A stretch of 64,000 nucleotides of DNA from Henriciella sp. (GCA_013213785.1 JABSPZ010000005.1:124001-188000); one strand, 5' to 3'; numbered from the stretch's first letter, positions 43,290-52,775 are shown. Numbers and translations are program-made. The notes: generated by a model from the letters alone, not told the origin.

Positions 43290-44471
43290 ATGCCTTTACA
43301 GCACCACGAATTTACCTCCGAAAGCGTATCAGAGGGTCATCCGGATAAGGTCTCAGATCAGATTTCCGACGCGATCGTTGATCTGTTCTTGAGCAAAGAC
43401 CCAACCGCAAAAGTGGCCGTCGAAACACTGACGACCACCAATCGCGTGGTGCTGGCTGGTGAAGTGCGCACCAATAATGGCGCGGTCATCACCAAGGATG
43501 AGATGAACCAAGCGGCCCGCGACGTCGTCAAAAAAATTGGCTACGAGCAAGACGGTTTTCACTGGGAAAACATGACCGTCGAAAATCATGTGCATGGCCA
43601 ATCGGCCGAAATTGCGCAGGGTGTTGAAGCCGGCCAAGGCCTGCACCAGGAAGAAGGCGCGGGCGATCAGGGCATCATGTTTGGCTATGCCACGGACGAG
43701 ACGCCTGAGCTGATGCCAGCCACTTTGGTTTATTCTCACCAGATCCTGCGTGAGCTCGCAGAGCTACGCCATAGCGGGAAACATCGTGAGCTTGAGCCAG
43801 ACGCGAAAAGCCAGGTGACCCTGCAATATGACGGCTCACGGCCCGTCGGCGTGAATGCCATCGTTGTGTCTCATCAGCATAAAGAGTCTGCCACGCTAGA
43901 ACAGTTACGAGAAATCATTCGCCCGGTCTTGACCAATGTGTTGCCGGAGGGGTGGTTCCCGGATGAGGACAAGTTTTACGTCAACCCAACTGGTCGCTTC
44001 GTCATCGGTGGGCCAGATGGTGATGCGGGCCTTACGGGCCGTAAAATTATCGTCGATACTTATGGCGGCGCAGCGCCTCATGGCGGCGGCGCTTTCTCAG
44101 GTAAGGACCCGTCAAAGGTCGACCGGTCAGCCGCCTACGCGACCCGCTATTTGGCCAAGAACGTCGTGGCGTCAGGCCTCGCAAAGCGTTGTAATATCCA
44201 GGTAAGTTACGCGATTGGTGTGGCTCAGCCTCTGTCCCTTTACGTTGATACATTTGGAACGGGTGTGGTCGGCGAAGACACGATTGCGAAGAAACTGCGC
44301 GAATTGGTCGACTTAAGCCCACGCGGCATTCGCAACCATCTGAGCCTAGAAGCCCCGATTTACAGCCCCTCTGCGGCCTATGGCCATTTCGGCCGTGAAG
44401 CGACGGCTGACGGCGCTTTCAGTTGGGAGAAGACTGATCTTGTCGACGAGCTGAAAGCCCTCGCTCGATAG
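43290..44471 (+). CDS. metK: S-adenosylmethionine synthetase
   Basis: 393 residues; makes SAM from methionine and ATP. Seen: [33 protein letters not shown] and the phosphate loop [19 protein letters not shown]. Preceded by AGGAG in the 23-bp gap after ahcY. Its product supplies the two methyltransferases in the glycan locus. The gap to ahcY leaves no room for a SAM riboswitch. Confidence 0.97.
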   Translation: MPLQHHEFTSESVSEGHPDKVSDQISDAIVDLFLSKDPTAKVAVETLTTTNRVVLAGEVRTNNGAVITKDEMNQAARDVVKKIGYEQDGFHWENMTVENHVHGQSAEIAQGVEAGQGLHQEEGAGDQGIMFGYATDETPELMPATLVYSHQILRELAELRHSGKHRELEPDAKSQVTLQYDGSRPVGVNAIVVSHQHKESATLEQLREIIRPVLTNVLPEGWFPDEDKFYVNPTGRFVIGGPDGDAGLTGRKIIVDTYGGAAPHGGGAFSGKDPSKVDRSAAYATRYLAKNVVASGLAKRCNIQVSYAIGVAQPLSLYVDTFGTGVVGEDTIAKKLRELVDLSPRGIRNHLSLEAPIYSPSAAYGHFGREATADGAFSWEKTDLVDELKALAR

Positions 44472-44484
44472 ATTTCGGCCATTG

Positions 44485-44510
44485 CTCAAAGCCTAATCAC
44501 CAGGCTTGAG
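44485..44510 (+). terminator. Candidate hairpin downstream of metK
   Basis: CTCAA(A)GCCT-N6/7-AGGCTTGAG: a nine-pair stem with one bulged A, 13 bp after the metK stop. The T-run (TTTTT at 44540-44544) is about 30 bases further on, so it is not an ideal intrinsic terminator, but it fits the end of the ahcY-metK transcript. Confidence 0.4.
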
Positions 44511-44544
44511 GTGCTATTCCTAGTGTCTCAAGTTTGGTGTTTTT

Positions 44545-44617
44545 CCACAATTGTGGTTGTCGTCTGACAGACGATGTGCATACCTCTGCAGGAGAATGAC
44601 CGAGACCTAGGTCTCGG
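44545..44617. promoter_or_regulatory. Cluster of three palindromes upstream of a glycosyltransferase gene
   Basis: Three inverted repeats in 73 bp: CCACAATTGTGG (44545-44556, perfect), CGTCTG-A-CAGACG (44561-44573, perfect arms) and CCGAGACCTAGGTCTCGG (44600-44617, perfect 18 bp). The last ends 16 bases before the GTG start at 44634. The group probably includes operator or RNA-structure elements controlling the gene that follows. The three sequences are unlike each other, so they are not repeats of one site. Confidence 0.45.
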
Positions 44618-44633
44618 CGTGAGGGAGTCATTC

Positions 44634-45632
44634 GTGAGTAGTGTACAGCCATTTTTCTCCGTTGTTATTGTGAATTACAATGCCGGGGACCTTCTTCAAA
44701 GCGCGATTAATTCTCTGAAAAATCAAACATTTCGTGATTTTGAAGTGCTGGTCGTGGACAATCACAGCGAAAAGAATCCGATCCATGACTTGGACGTTCA
44801 GGATCTTCCAGAAGTTCGCGTGATACGCGAAAACACAAATCACGGATTTGCAAAGGGCAACAATATTGCCGCGAAACTTGCGCGCGGAAAATGGCTCGCT
44901 TTGCTCAATCCAGACGCCACAGCGGACGAAAACTGGCTGGCAGAAATCTATAAAGCGACAACGCGGCACGAGAACTGCCGCGTTTTTGCTTGCAGCCAGA
45001 TCAATATGGATGCGCCAGACTTATTGGACGGGGCCGGTGACGCCTATTTTGCCTTCGGAATTCCGTGGCGCGGTGGGTTTGAGCACCCTGTTTCAGCTCT
45101 GCCAAACCAAGATAGCTTTTGCTTCAGCCCTTGCGGGGCCAGCGCGGTATACGAGCGCGACCTGTTTCTAGAGCTCGGCGGATATGATGAGCGGTTCTTC
45201 TGTTATTGCGAAGATGTTGATCTCGGAATCCGCCTACAGCTGAGCGATGAAAAGTGCGTCTTCATCCCGGATGCCATCATTCATCATAAGGGTAGCGCGA
45301 CTTCAGGCCGATACTCCCATTTCACGATGTATCATGGCTTCCGCAATCGCACTTGGACCTATCTCAAGAATATGCCGCTTTCAGTGCTGCTATTGACCTT
45401 GCCAGGCCACCTGGCGCTGATGATCTACATCTATCTCCGGAATGCAGGTCATGCGGATGTCAGCGGCATGCGGAAGGGCATGTGGCACGGCTTGAAAGAC
45501 GGATGGGCACTGCGTTGGCAAGCCGACTACAAAGTCAAACCCACCCGTAAAGCGATTTGGAACTTGGTTCGGTCAATGGCTTGGAACCCCGTCCAGCTCT
45601 CTCGTCGCGGCGTGCATGTCTGGGCGGTCTAA
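44634..45632 (+). CDS. GT2 family glycosyltransferase (rhamnosyltransferase-like)
   Basis: About 332 residues. Seen: FFSVVIVNYNAGDLLQSAINSL, VLVVDNHSEKN, GFAKGNNIAAKLARGKWLALLNPDA (N-P-D-x metal site) and a C-terminal FFCYCEDVDLGIRL, the WbbL-type layout of rhamnosyltransferases, with ELGGYDERFF. One C-terminal hydrophobic stretch (LSVLLLTLPGHLALMIYIYL near 240-260) may contact the membrane. I prefer the GTG at 44634 (GGGAG seven bases upstream) to an ATG at 44574, which would run through the 18-bp palindrome. Matches the rfbC-D-A genes as possible dTDP-rhamnose source. Confidence 0.88.
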   Translation: MSSVQPFFSVVIVNYNAGDLLQSAINSLKNQTFRDFEVLVVDNHSEKNPIHDLDVQDLPEVRVIRENTNHGFAKGNNIAAKLARGKWLALLNPDATADENWLAEIYKATTRHENCRVFACSQINMDAPDLLDGAGDAYFAFGIPWRGGFEHPVSALPNQDSFCFSPCGASAVYERDLFLELGGYDERFFCYCEDVDLGIRLQLSDEKCVFIPDAIIHHKGSATSGRYSHFTMYHGFRNRTWTYLKNMPLSVLLLTLPGHLALMIYIYLRNAGHADVSGMRKGMWHGLKDGWALRWQADYKVKPTRKAIWNLVRSMAWNPVQLSRRGVHVWAV

Positions 45633-45635
45633 GGT

Positions 45636-46622
45636 TTAAGAGACGTTCCAGACCCGTTTGTGAAAATTCCAGGCAGACGAGACGATCGTGTCCATGTCGG
45701 AATGCTCTGGTACCCAACCCAAGATCTCTTTAGATTTCGAAGTATCTGCATAGAGCGCGATGGCGTCACCAGGGCGGCGCGGGCCGATCTCAACGGGTAC
45801 AGGTTTGCCGACCGCCCGCTCAACCGCATCCAACACCTGTTTGACAGTGAACCCATTTCCGGTGCCGAGGTTCAGCTGCAGGCTTTCCCCTGAAGTGTTG
45901 ATATGCTCCGCAGCGAGGATATGAGCCGACACCAAATCTGCAATGTGGATATAGTCGCGGACGCAGGTGCCATCCGGGGTTGGATAGTCATCGCCAAACA
46001 GCTTCATGCCTTGTCCGAGGCCAGCAGCAGCTTTGATCGCATTTGGAATGAGGTGGGTTTCAGGATCGTGCTCTTCGCCGACGTCTCCGTCCAAGTCTGC
46101 GCCTGCTGCGTTAAAGTAGCGAAGCGCCGCATAGCGTAGGCCTTCCGCGCGCGACATGTCTTCTAGGATCGTCTCAACCATCAGCTTTGACCGGCCATAC
46201 ACGCTGACCGGGCGTTTCGGCATATCTTCAACGAGCGGGAGCGATTCCGGATCGCCATAAATCGCGCAAGTTGAGGAGAAGATGAAGTTTTGCAGCCCGA
46301 GATCCAACATGGCGCGCACGACGTTGAGTGTGCCCGCGACATTATTTTCGTAAAATGCGCCGGGGGCCTTTTCGCCTTCGCCGACCTCGATATTGGCGGC
46401 AAAATGCATGACAGCGTCGGGACGTGTTTTCTCTAGAGCGGCGCGAATTTCACTTTCATTGCGGATGTCGCCTTCGATCAACTCACCCCATTTTACAGCG
46501 TGCCGGTGACCGCTTGAGAAATTGTCGAAAACGACCGGCTCGCGGCCGCTCATCTTGATCGCTTTGCACGCATTGGCGCCGATATAGCCAGCGCCGCCGA
46601 TTACGAGAATTTTCTGGATCAC
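45636..46622 (-). CDS. galE: UDP-glucose 4-epimerase
   Basis: 328-residue extended SDR interconverting UDP-glucose and UDP-galactose. Seen: VIGGAGYIGANACKAI, VVFDNFSSGHRHAV, HFAANIEVGE, FSSTCAIYGDP, catalytic SVYGRSKLMVE (Tyr, Lys) and YFNAAGADLDGD. Length fits bacterial GalE. It converges with the GT2 gene, 3 bp between stops. Confidence 0.95.
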   Translation of the reverse strand: MIQKILVIGGAGYIGANACKAIKMSGREPVVFDNFSSGHRHAVKWGELIEGDIRNESEIRAALEKTRPDAVMHFAANIEVGEGEKAPGAFYENNVAGTLNVVRAMLDLGLQNFIFSSTCAIYGDPESLPLVEDMPKRPVSVYGRSKLMVETILEDMSRAEGLRYAALRYFNAAGADLDGDVGEEHDPETHLIPNAIKAAAGLGQGMKLFGDDYPTPDGTCVRDYIHIADLVSAHILAAEHINTSGESLQLNLGTGNGFTVKQVLDAVERAVGKPVPVEIGPRRPGDAIALYADTSKSKEILGWVPEHSDMDTIVSSAWNFHKRVWNVS

Positions 46623-46707
46623 CTTGAACAGTCCCTTAGAATTATCTCAGCCTGGAAAGGCTTTGCCTCACACGAAGCGAACACTCAAGGATCGCGCCAA
46701 GATTTCT

Positions 46708-46914
46708 TCAATCCTCGCGCTTGGATTGATCGACCGTGTCTTCGTGTCTTTTCGCTTCCTGCTTATCCCGCGCTTTCTCAGCTTTGGTCCGTCCGTGTTT
46801 TACACGGTTTTCCTGGGCCCGCTGTTCTTTGTCAGCGCGGGCTTTCGCTTTGCGGAATTTGTTGAGATTGATCGGTTCGACCAAGCCTATTCTCCGCGTT
46901 GTGAATTCCGCCAT
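46708..46914 (-). CDS. DUF4169 family protein
   Basis: 68 residues, highly charged. Ends of the family pattern are visible: PINLNKFRKAKARADKEQRAQENRVKHGRTK with E-N-R-x-K-H-G-R-T-K-A-E-K as the hallmark. Such small proteins of unknown role are common in alphaproteobacteria, often beside fumC and a ribbon-helix-helix protein, as roughly here. It overlaps the preceding gene by 28 bp. Confidence 0.85.
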   Translation of the reverse strand: MAEFTTRRIGLVEPINLNKFRKAKARADKEQRAQENRVKHGRTKAEKARDKQEAKRHEDTVDQSKRED

Positions 46915-47186
46915 TGTTCCATAGCCAGAGAAATCGCGAAGGTTTCACGATATTTCGGGCTGGAGGCAGGGCGAGGGGCTTTCGCTGATGTCAGCGCCAT
47001 AATCTCCGCCAGCATATTGTGCGCGGCGCCTGCTTGGCCTGCACCGATATAGGCGTGCAGCTCAACGAGGGCGCTCGACAAGGGGTCATTGGCCCGAATG
47101 ACAAAATAAGGTTCGTCTTCAGCCAGACGCGGCATGACATCAAACTCAGATGGATTGGCTTTCGAGCCGACAGGGGCTGTGTTCAT
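46887..47186 (-). CDS. Small conserved hypothetical protein upstream of DUF4169
   Basis: 99 residues, no signal peptide. Seen: EDEPYFVIRANDPLSSALVELHAYIGAG, a pattern of F-x-x-x-A-x-D-P-L-x-x-x-x-x-x-x-W/H found in small alphaproteobacterial proteins. C-terminal part (KYRETFAISLAMEQWRN) is helical. Its 3' end overlaps DUF4169 by 28 bp in another frame, so the two are coupled. Function unknown. Confidence 0.7.
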   Translation of the reverse strand: MNTAPVGSKANPSEFDVMPRLAEDEPYFVIRANDPLSSALVELHAYIGAGQAGAAHNMLAEIMALTSAKAPRPASSPKYRETFAISLAMEQWRNSQRGE

Positions 47187-47365
47187 GATTGTATCCTCGA
47201 TACGTTCTAGTGATTCTGGACCGTGCTAGCCGGATTTCCGGCAAAGGTCAGGCCCAAATTTCTTGCGTAAAGCCTAGCCTAGATGACCAGATTTAGGTCG
47301 ATGGCTTTCAATCTATCCGAAAATTTTTCGCTTATGGTGAAATTGAGAAGGGTTGGAGGGATGCG

Positions 47366-47995
47366 ATGAACCCCGTTTTTAGATCTGCCGCGGTTTGCGT
47401 GCTCGCAGCTGGCGGTTTTGCGTGGCTTAATATGAAATCGGAACAGGATTTTGAGCGGATGGCAGCTCATTACGATCTTAATCCCGCCGAGATCGAGTTT
47501 GCTCGTACATGTATGAGTAGCCTCAGCCGATACGATAAAGAGTTCAAAGATGGCACAGCCAGCTATGTCGGATGTGGTTGCATCGCCTCAAATCTTGCCA
47601 GCGATGGGCAGGATGTAAATTATCAGGTCATGGCGAGTGGCTTCACCTCGATCATTAAGTTCTCTGGTGATGACGGCGCGAAACCGACGGCTGTCACAGA
47701 CATGCTGCAGGACATGACGACGGCCCAAGGGATGTCTTATCCTGAGGCGCTTGACGCGGTCACCGAACTTGGGCGTGCCACCGAAGCTTGTAAGGGCGCA
47801 AAGGTCCCAAGATCGTCGCCGAAGATGAATGCCGTTGGCTCGTCCAACAGCATCTATCAACCCACTGTTACGGATGCGCCTGCAAACGGCAACCGCTGCG
47901 CAGGCTTAAGCGCTGACGCGGTCGCGACCCTTCAAAAGATCGCAGACCGTGATGGCAAAACGCTCGAGCAGGTTTGCGCGAACGTCATTAGCTGA
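47366..47995 (+). CDS. Exported protein of unknown function
   Basis: 209 residues with an N-terminal hydrophobic segment (VCVLAAGGFAWLN, about 10-22), so anchored or secreted. The mature part has six cysteines, including a C-G-C pair (GCGCIAS near 70), consistent with disulfide bonds in the periplasm, and a C-terminal helical part (LSADAVATLQKIADRDGKTLEQVCANV). I do not recognise the family. Divergent from the DUF4169 pair, with 179 bp of mostly A+T-rich intergenic DNA containing the short IR CCGGATTTCCGG. Confidence 0.65.
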   Translation: MNPVFRSAAVCVLAAGGFAWLNMKSEQDFERMAAHYDLNPAEIEFARTCMSSLSRYDKEFKDGTASYVGCGCIASNLASDGQDVNYQVMASGFTSIIKFSGDDGAKPTAVTDMLQDMTTAQGMSYPEALDAVTELGRATEACKGAKVPRSSPKMNAVGSSNSIYQPTVTDAPANGNRCAGLSADAVATLQKIADRDGKTLEQVCANVIS

Positions 47996-48005
47996 TCGGC
48001 GAAGC

Positions 48006-49403
48006 TTAGCTCGGCCCGATCATCTTCTCTGGGCGTACAATTGCGTCAAAGTCTTCGGCTGGGATGCCGTCTGCGATGGCTTCCTCGCGCAAAGTGGTGC
48101 CGTTCTTGTGCGCTGTTTTGGCGATCTTAGCGGCGCGGTCATAGCCGTACTTCTCTTTGAGCGGCGTCACCAGCATGAGTGAGTTCTCAAGACCGCGCTG
48201 AATATTGTCGAGCCGCGGCTCGATGCCGACCACGCAATTTTCAGTGAATGAAACGGCCGCATCCGCGAGCAGGCGGATCGATTGCATCAGATTATAACTC
48301 ATCATCGGGTTGAAGACGTTCAGTTCAAAATGTCCTTGGCTTCCTGCGAAGCTGATCGCGGCATTGTTCCCGTGAATATGAGCGCAAACTTGCGTCATCG
48401 CCTCGCACTGGGTTGGGTTCACTTTGCCCGGCATGATGGATGAGCCTGGCTCATTCTCTGGCAGCGCGAGTTCACCCAGGCCTGAGCGCGGGCCAGAGCC
48501 CAGGAAGCGGATATCATTGGCGATCTTGAAGCAAGACATGGCGGCTGTCGTGATGGCCCCGTGCGCGAAGACCATCGCGTCGTGCGCTGAGAGGGCTTCG
48601 AACTTGTTCGGCGCCGTGACGAAGTTCAGGCCGGTAATTTGTGCGATCTTTTCGGCAACCCCTTCGGCAAATCCGATCGGCGTTGAAAGACCCGTGCCAA
48701 CAGCGGTGCCGCCTTGGGCGAGTTCAAGCAAAGCCGGAAGCGTTTGCTCAATCCGTTTGATCCCCATCTCGACCATTTTTGTATAGCCGGAGAACTCTTG
48801 GCCAAGGGTCACAGGCGTCGCGTCTTGTGTGTGCGTCCGGCCAATCTTGATAATGTCCGCCCAGGCTTGCGCCTTGTCGTTCAGCGCATTGTGCAGCTGT
48901 TGCAGGGCAGGGAGCAGGCGATGGGTGATTTCTTCGGCGCTCGCAATGTGCATGGCCGTTGGGAACGTATCGTTTGAGCTTTGGCTCATATTGCAGTGAT
49001 CGTTCGGGTGGACTGGGCTTTTGGAACCAATCTCGCCGCCGAGAATTTCAATCGCGCGGTTCGCGATCACTTCGTTCGCGTTCATGTTTGACTGGGTGCC
49101 AGAACCCGTCTGCCAGACGACCAGCGGGAAGTGTTCATCGAGCTTGCCTTCGATGACTTCATTTGCCGCTTTCACAATTGCGTCGCCAAGGCTCGTGTCG
49201 AGTTTGCCGAGCGCCATATTGGTTTCAGCAGCTGCCCGCTTCACGATGCCAAGTGCGCGGACCAATGGGAGTGGCTGTTTCTCCCAACCAATCTTGAAAT
49301 TGCCGAGTGAGCGCTGAGCTTGCGCACCCCAATACTTGTCGCCGGGCACCTCAACAGGTCCCATCGTATCTGTTTCAATCCGAGGTGTCGCGTCTGTACC
49401 CAT
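48006..49403 (-). CDS. fumC: Fumarate hydratase class II
   Basis: 465 residues; interconverts fumarate and malate in the TCA cycle, Fe-free and stable. Seen: [31 protein letters not shown] and the lyase signature [16 protein letters not shown]. The start at 49403 (ATG, GGAG upstream) gives the usual N-terminus ([20 protein letters not shown]); 15 extra codons upstream are unlikely. Confidence 0.96.
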   Translation of the reverse strand: MGTDATPRIETDTMGPVEVPGDKYWGAQAQRSLGNFKIGWEKQPLPLVRALGIVKRAAAETNMALGKLDTSLGDAIVKAANEVIEGKLDEHFPLVVWQTGSGTQSNMNANEVIANRAIEILGGEIGSKSPVHPNDHCNMSQSSNDTFPTAMHIASAEEITHRLLPALQQLHNALNDKAQAWADIIKIGRTHTQDATPVTLGQEFSGYTKMVEMGIKRIEQTLPALLELAQGGTAVGTGLSTPIGFAEGVAEKIAQITGLNFVTAPNKFEALSAHDAMVFAHGAITTAAMSCFKIANDIRFLGSGPRSGLGELALPENEPGSSIMPGKVNPTQCEAMTQVCAHIHGNNAAISFAGSQGHFELNVFNPMMSYNLMQSIRLLADAAVSFTENCVVGIEPRLDNIQRGLENSLMLVTPLKEKYGYDRAAKIAKTAHKNGTTLREEAIADGIPAEDFDAIVRPEKMIGPS

Positions 49404-49480
49404 TGTGGCGTCTCCTTGCTGGCAAAGCCGCGAGGTAGCACGCCGCACCGAATCCGCAAGCGCTAAGGGGTCACAGGCCC

Positions 49481-49939
49481 TTAATTCGTAGCAGAAGTAG
49501 ACGCTTGGATCGCCTCCGGCGCGACTTCCCAGACCTCAGTCTGACAAATTGGGCCAATGCAGCCTTTGACTTGCAAGCGGCCATCATCGAGGCGTTTCAG
49601 CCGGGAGGCATAACTCTTGTCATTCTCCGGGTCATAGATCGTGCCGCCGCGCCAATCTTTACGCTTCTTGTCGAACCCTTGCAGCATCAAAAGCCCCAGC
49701 ACGGGCTCGCCTGATTTGGTCAGCGCGGTCTCTGGCGTCATGCCAGGTTCCATCGCTTCTGGATCGATCCAGGACACGCGTCCACACGGGGTGCCGTTGC
49801 CGCAATCTTCAATCGTGACGGTCGAGGTCTTGGCTTCCGTCAAAAATGTTCCGTAGACATCATGTCCGTCCTGTGCCTGCGCCGATAGTCCTAGCATCAC
49901 AGCACCTACACCCAGTCCCGCCAGTTTCCACATGTCCAT
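49481..49939 (-). CDS. DUF2147 family secreted protein
   Basis: 152 residues with a signal peptide ([21 protein letters not shown]). The mature part carries the DUF2147 pattern: [35 protein letters not shown]-like [35 protein letters not shown] and [16 protein letters not shown]. This small beta-rich family is periplasmic; its function is not established. A 94-bp gap to the DUF1489 gene separates divergent transcripts. Confidence 0.9.
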   Translation of the reverse strand: MDMWKLAGLGVGAVMLGLSAQAQDGHDVYGTFLTEAKTSTVTIEDCGNGTPCGRVSWIDPEAMEPGMTPETALTKSGEPVLGLLMLQGFDKKRKDWRGGTIYDPENDKSYASRLKRLDDGRLQVKGCIGPICQTEVWEVAPEAIQASTSATN

Positions 49940-50033
49940 TTCCTCGTTTTATGCACAACTAGGTTAGAGTTATGACGCGGCGTGACAGAATTTCCACCTT
50001 CACAGACATTAATCCTGGTTTACCTTTCAATGT

Positions 50034-50447
50034 ATGATTCACATGGTGAAACTCTGCGTTGGGGCCGGTGATGCGAGCGATATTGAACGTTGGCAGCAAC
50101 GTTTGATGCAGTCTTCCCCGCTGCCCTATCACCATACGCGTATGGTCCCGAAACGGGCGGGGGAGCTGTCAGATGGCGGCTCCATCTATTGGGTGACGAA
50201 GGGTATCATTCTGGTGCGCCAACGCATTCTGGATGTCCAAGAGATTGCAGATCGTGGTGGACGCAAGGCGTGCGAACTGGTGTTTGATCCGGAACTCGTC
50301 GCTGTAGAACCCACCCCCAAGCGCGCCTTTCAAGGCTGGCGATACTTAAAGCCTGAGGATGCGCCTAAGGACCTAAAGGCCGGATCAGGGACGATAGAAA
50401 TGCCAGCCAATCTGCGCGCAGAACTTCGCGACGCAATGGTCTGGTAG
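50034..50447 (+). CDS. DUF1489 family protein
   Basis: 137 residues. N-terminus IHMVKLCVGAG and the block VTKGIILVRQRILDVQEI, then RAFQGWRYLKPEDAPKDL, are the family's hallmarks (M-x-L-H-L-x-K-L-C-V-G; R-Q-x-I; G-W-R-Y-L). Conserved in alphaproteobacteria, cytosolic, function unknown. The start at 50034 gives the full conserved N-terminus. It converges with the next gene, 2 bp between stops. Confidence 0.9.
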   Translation: MIHMVKLCVGAGDASDIERWQQRLMQSSPLPYHHTRMVPKRAGELSDGGSIYWVTKGIILVRQRILDVQEIADRGGRKACELVFDPELVAVEPTPKRAFQGWRYLKPEDAPKDLKAGSGTIEMPANLRAELRDAMVW

Positions 50448-50449
50448 AT

Positions 50450-50941
50450 TTAGCGCAGGACGTTCAATACGGCGTTCGTATCGGCCGCGCAGGTCGCATG
50501 CGATGATTGAGAGATGAGACCTGGTGTTGGCGCGCGGTGCTTCGCCGCGATCGCGATCATCTCGGCATCTGCAAAAACCGATGCCAGACGGCGCAAGCTT
50601 TCACGTTTCGGTTCGGTGTCCGTGCTCGTTTCGAGGGTCAGCAACTGAGTTTCTGACTCCGCCGCCATACCGCGGAAAATGCAGCCGAGGTCGTTCGGGC
50701 CTTTGGTGTCGTCGATCCAAACAGCGAGATCCGCAGATGTGCGCCCGAAGCGATACACATCCAATGCAAACGTGTCGGTGAGGACCACGTCCTGACCTAA
50801 ATCGATGGCCAGCATCATATCCGCTGTTGCGCCAGATAGCCGGCGAGCTTCCTTGCCCCATTGCTGCGCGAGATCGGCGCTCGCGTGCGCTGAGAGCGGC
50901 AAAAGCATCAGGATAAAGCTGGAAAAGAGGCGTTTCATCAC
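50450..50941 (-). CDS. Secreted protein of unknown function
   Basis: 163 residues. Signal peptide MMKRLFSSFILMLLPLSAHAS with cleavage near residue 20; the mature protein is mainly helical, with two cysteines (GCIF near 87 and ATCAAD near 153) that could form a disulfide. I cannot assign a family. It lies 55 bp after the end of the enoyl-CoA hydratase gene on the same strand. Confidence 0.65.
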   Translation of the reverse strand: MMKRLFSSFILMLLPLSAHASADLAQQWGKEARRLSGATADMMLAIDLGQDVVLTDTFALDVYRFGRTSADLAVWIDDTKGPNDLGCIFRGMAAESETQLLTLETSTDTEPKRESLRRLASVFADAEMIAIAAKHRAPTPGLISQSSHATCAADTNAVLNVLR

Positions 50942-50996
50942 GGCACGGTCCTAGAGCTACTCGCCTAATAGGCGAGCAAAGGGCGTGCCACGGCGC

Positions 50997-51734
50997 CTAT
51001 TTCTTCATAAACGCTCCGATACGCGCCTGCATGTCGGGGCCAACGCCCTCATTCTCCATGATTTCCCACTGCAAGCCGGCATCAAGCGCATCATTGTCTG
51101 TGGCTTCGAGAAGGCGCTTGTTCGCGGCGTGTGAGAAGGGCGAGTTTGCCAGCACCTGTTTGGCAAAGCTGCGGAGGTCCTCTTCGAACGTCTCATCGGA
51201 ATAAACCGCTTCACACAGACCCATGCTGCGGGCTGCGTCGGCGCGAACGGTTTCGGCGGTGAACATCAAGCGTTTTGCGGTCGCGATCCCCACTCGGCGA
51301 GGAAGGCGCTGGCTCATGCCCCAGATCGGGGTCAGCGCCCATTTGGCGTGCGTATCGGCGAACTTGGCGGATTCTGCCGCGAGAATGAAGTCCGCCGCGA
51401 GCGCCACTTCCAAGGCGCCCGTATAGCAATGGCCATGGACGGCCGCGATAACCGGCTTGGGCAATTTCTCCATCATGCGCAGCGTTTCAGAATGCCAGCC
51501 CGGGGAGGGGACTTTCTCACCCTCCGCGATATCACCGAGATCATGGCCCGCAGAGAAACACTTTCCAGCACCGCGAAGGATAACGCAGCCGACCGTATCG
51601 TCTTTCTTGAGATCAATCACATGCTGGCGAAGCTCGCGAAACATACCGACTGTCAGCGAGTTGAGTTTGTCCGGACGGTTGAGCGTTAGCCAACAAATCC
51701 CATCCTCATCAAGCCGCGTTACCAAGTCACTCAT
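50997..51734 (-). CDS. Enoyl-CoA hydratase/isomerase family protein
   Basis: 245 residues, crotonase fold, cytosolic; acts on CoA thioesters in fatty-acid or amino-acid degradation. Seen: CVILRGAGKCFSAGHDLGDIAEG (oxyanion-hole strand) and HGHCYTGALEVALAADFILAAESAKFADTHAKWALTP. The two Glu residues typical of hydratases are not both obvious: the first reads Y-T-G-A-L-E, the second position W-A-L-T-P-I-W. So isomerase, hydratase and thioesterase activities are all open. ATG is preceded by GGAG. Confidence 0.88.
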   Translation of the reverse strand: MSDLVTRLDEDGICWLTLNRPDKLNSLTVGMFRELRQHVIDLKKDDTVGCVILRGAGKCFSAGHDLGDIAEGEKVPSPGWHSETLRMMEKLPKPVIAAVHGHCYTGALEVALAADFILAAESAKFADTHAKWALTPIWGMSQRLPRRVGIATAKRLMFTAETVRADAARSMGLCEAVYSDETFEEDLRSFAKQVLANSPFSHAANKRLLEATDNDALDAGLQWEIMENEGVGPDMQARIGAFMKK

Positions 51735-51884
51735 ACCGGTCTCCTCATCCCTTTTGTTCTATTGAACAGGGCTCACCTAGGGTTCGCATAGACCCTATTC
51801 CGAATCTAAGCCTAGGCTTTCGCGGGAAGATGCGCCTATGTAAGCGTAGAGATTATTGCGCAGGACCAAGAAGGAGAGCGCCGC

Positions 51885-52760
51885 GTGGCTCATACAGAAT
51901 ATACACCCCCAAAGGTTTGGACCTGGGACCAGGAAAGCGGTGGACGCTTTGCCAATATCAACCGGCCGATTGCTGGACCAACACATGATAAAGAGTTGCA
52001 AGTTGGGAAACACCCAATTCAGCTCTATTCGCTGGCGACGCCAAACGGTGTGAAAGTCACGATCATGTTGGAAGAGCTGCTCGCGGCGGGTCATTCTGGG
52101 GCGGAGTATGATGCTTGGCTGATCAATATCCAGGACGGCAATCAGTTCGGGTCTGGCTATGTTGACCTCAATCCGAACTCCAAGATTCCGGTGATGGCGG
52201 ATCATTCAACCGATCCCGTAACGCGTGTGTTCGAGAGCGGATCGATCCTGGTCTATCTCGCGAATAAGTTTGGCGCTTTTCTGCCTGAGGATCACAAAGG
52301 CCGGACCGAAGCGATGAACTGGCTTTTCTGGCAGATGGGCTCAGCGCCATATCTCGGCGGCGGCTTTGGGCATTTCTATGCCTATGCCCCGTTCAAGATG
52401 GAATATCCGATCAATCGTTTCGCCATGGAAGTGAAGCGTCAGATGGACGTGCTCGACCGTCACCTCGCCGATAGCGAGTATATGGCTGGGAGCGAATATT
52501 CGATCGCGGATATGGCAATCATGCCTTGGTACGGATCCATGGCAAAAGGCATCCTTTATGAAGCGGCGGAATTCCTTTCCGTCCATGAATATAAGAACGT
52601 CATTCGCTGGACCGATACCCTCATGGAGCGCCCTGCTGTGCAGCGCGGTCAAATGGTCAACCGTGTCTGGGGCGAGCTGCATCGCCAACTCCCAGAGCGT
52701 CATGATGCCAGCGATTTTGAAACCAAAACGATGGATAAGCTGCAGTCAGACGCCAGCTAA
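51885..52760 (+). CDS. yghU: YghU-type glutathione S-transferase/disulfide-bond reductase
   Basis: 291 residues, close to E. coli YghU (288), which reduces disulfides using glutathione. Seen: TPPKVWTWDQESGGRFANINRPIAGPTH at the N-terminus, unique to this subgroup, then the thioredoxin-like domain (IQLYSLATPNGVKVTIMLEEL, FESGSILVYLA) and the helical domain (NWLFWQMGSAPYLGGGFGHF, YSIADMAIMPWYG). Start is a GTG at 51885 with AGGAG nine bases before it. Faces the enoyl-CoA hydratase divergently. Confidence 0.95.
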   Translation: MAHTEYTPPKVWTWDQESGGRFANINRPIAGPTHDKELQVGKHPIQLYSLATPNGVKVTIMLEELLAAGHSGAEYDAWLINIQDGNQFGSGYVDLNPNSKIPVMADHSTDPVTRVFESGSILVYLANKFGAFLPEDHKGRTEAMNWLFWQMGSAPYLGGGFGHFYAYAPFKMEYPINRFAMEVKRQMDVLDRHLADSEYMAGSEYSIADMAIMPWYGSMAKGILYEAAEFLSVHEYKNVIRWTDTLMERPAVQRGQMVNRVWGELHRQLPERHDASDFETKTMDKLQSDAS

Positions 52761-52775
52761 ATCTGGCAGGTTAAG

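Noticed and set aside
46624-47052. A 142-residue plus-strand frame over the DUF4169 region
   Set aside because: The minus strand encodes a clear DUF4169 protein and its upstream partner; the plus-strand product is a Phe/Arg-rich shadow.
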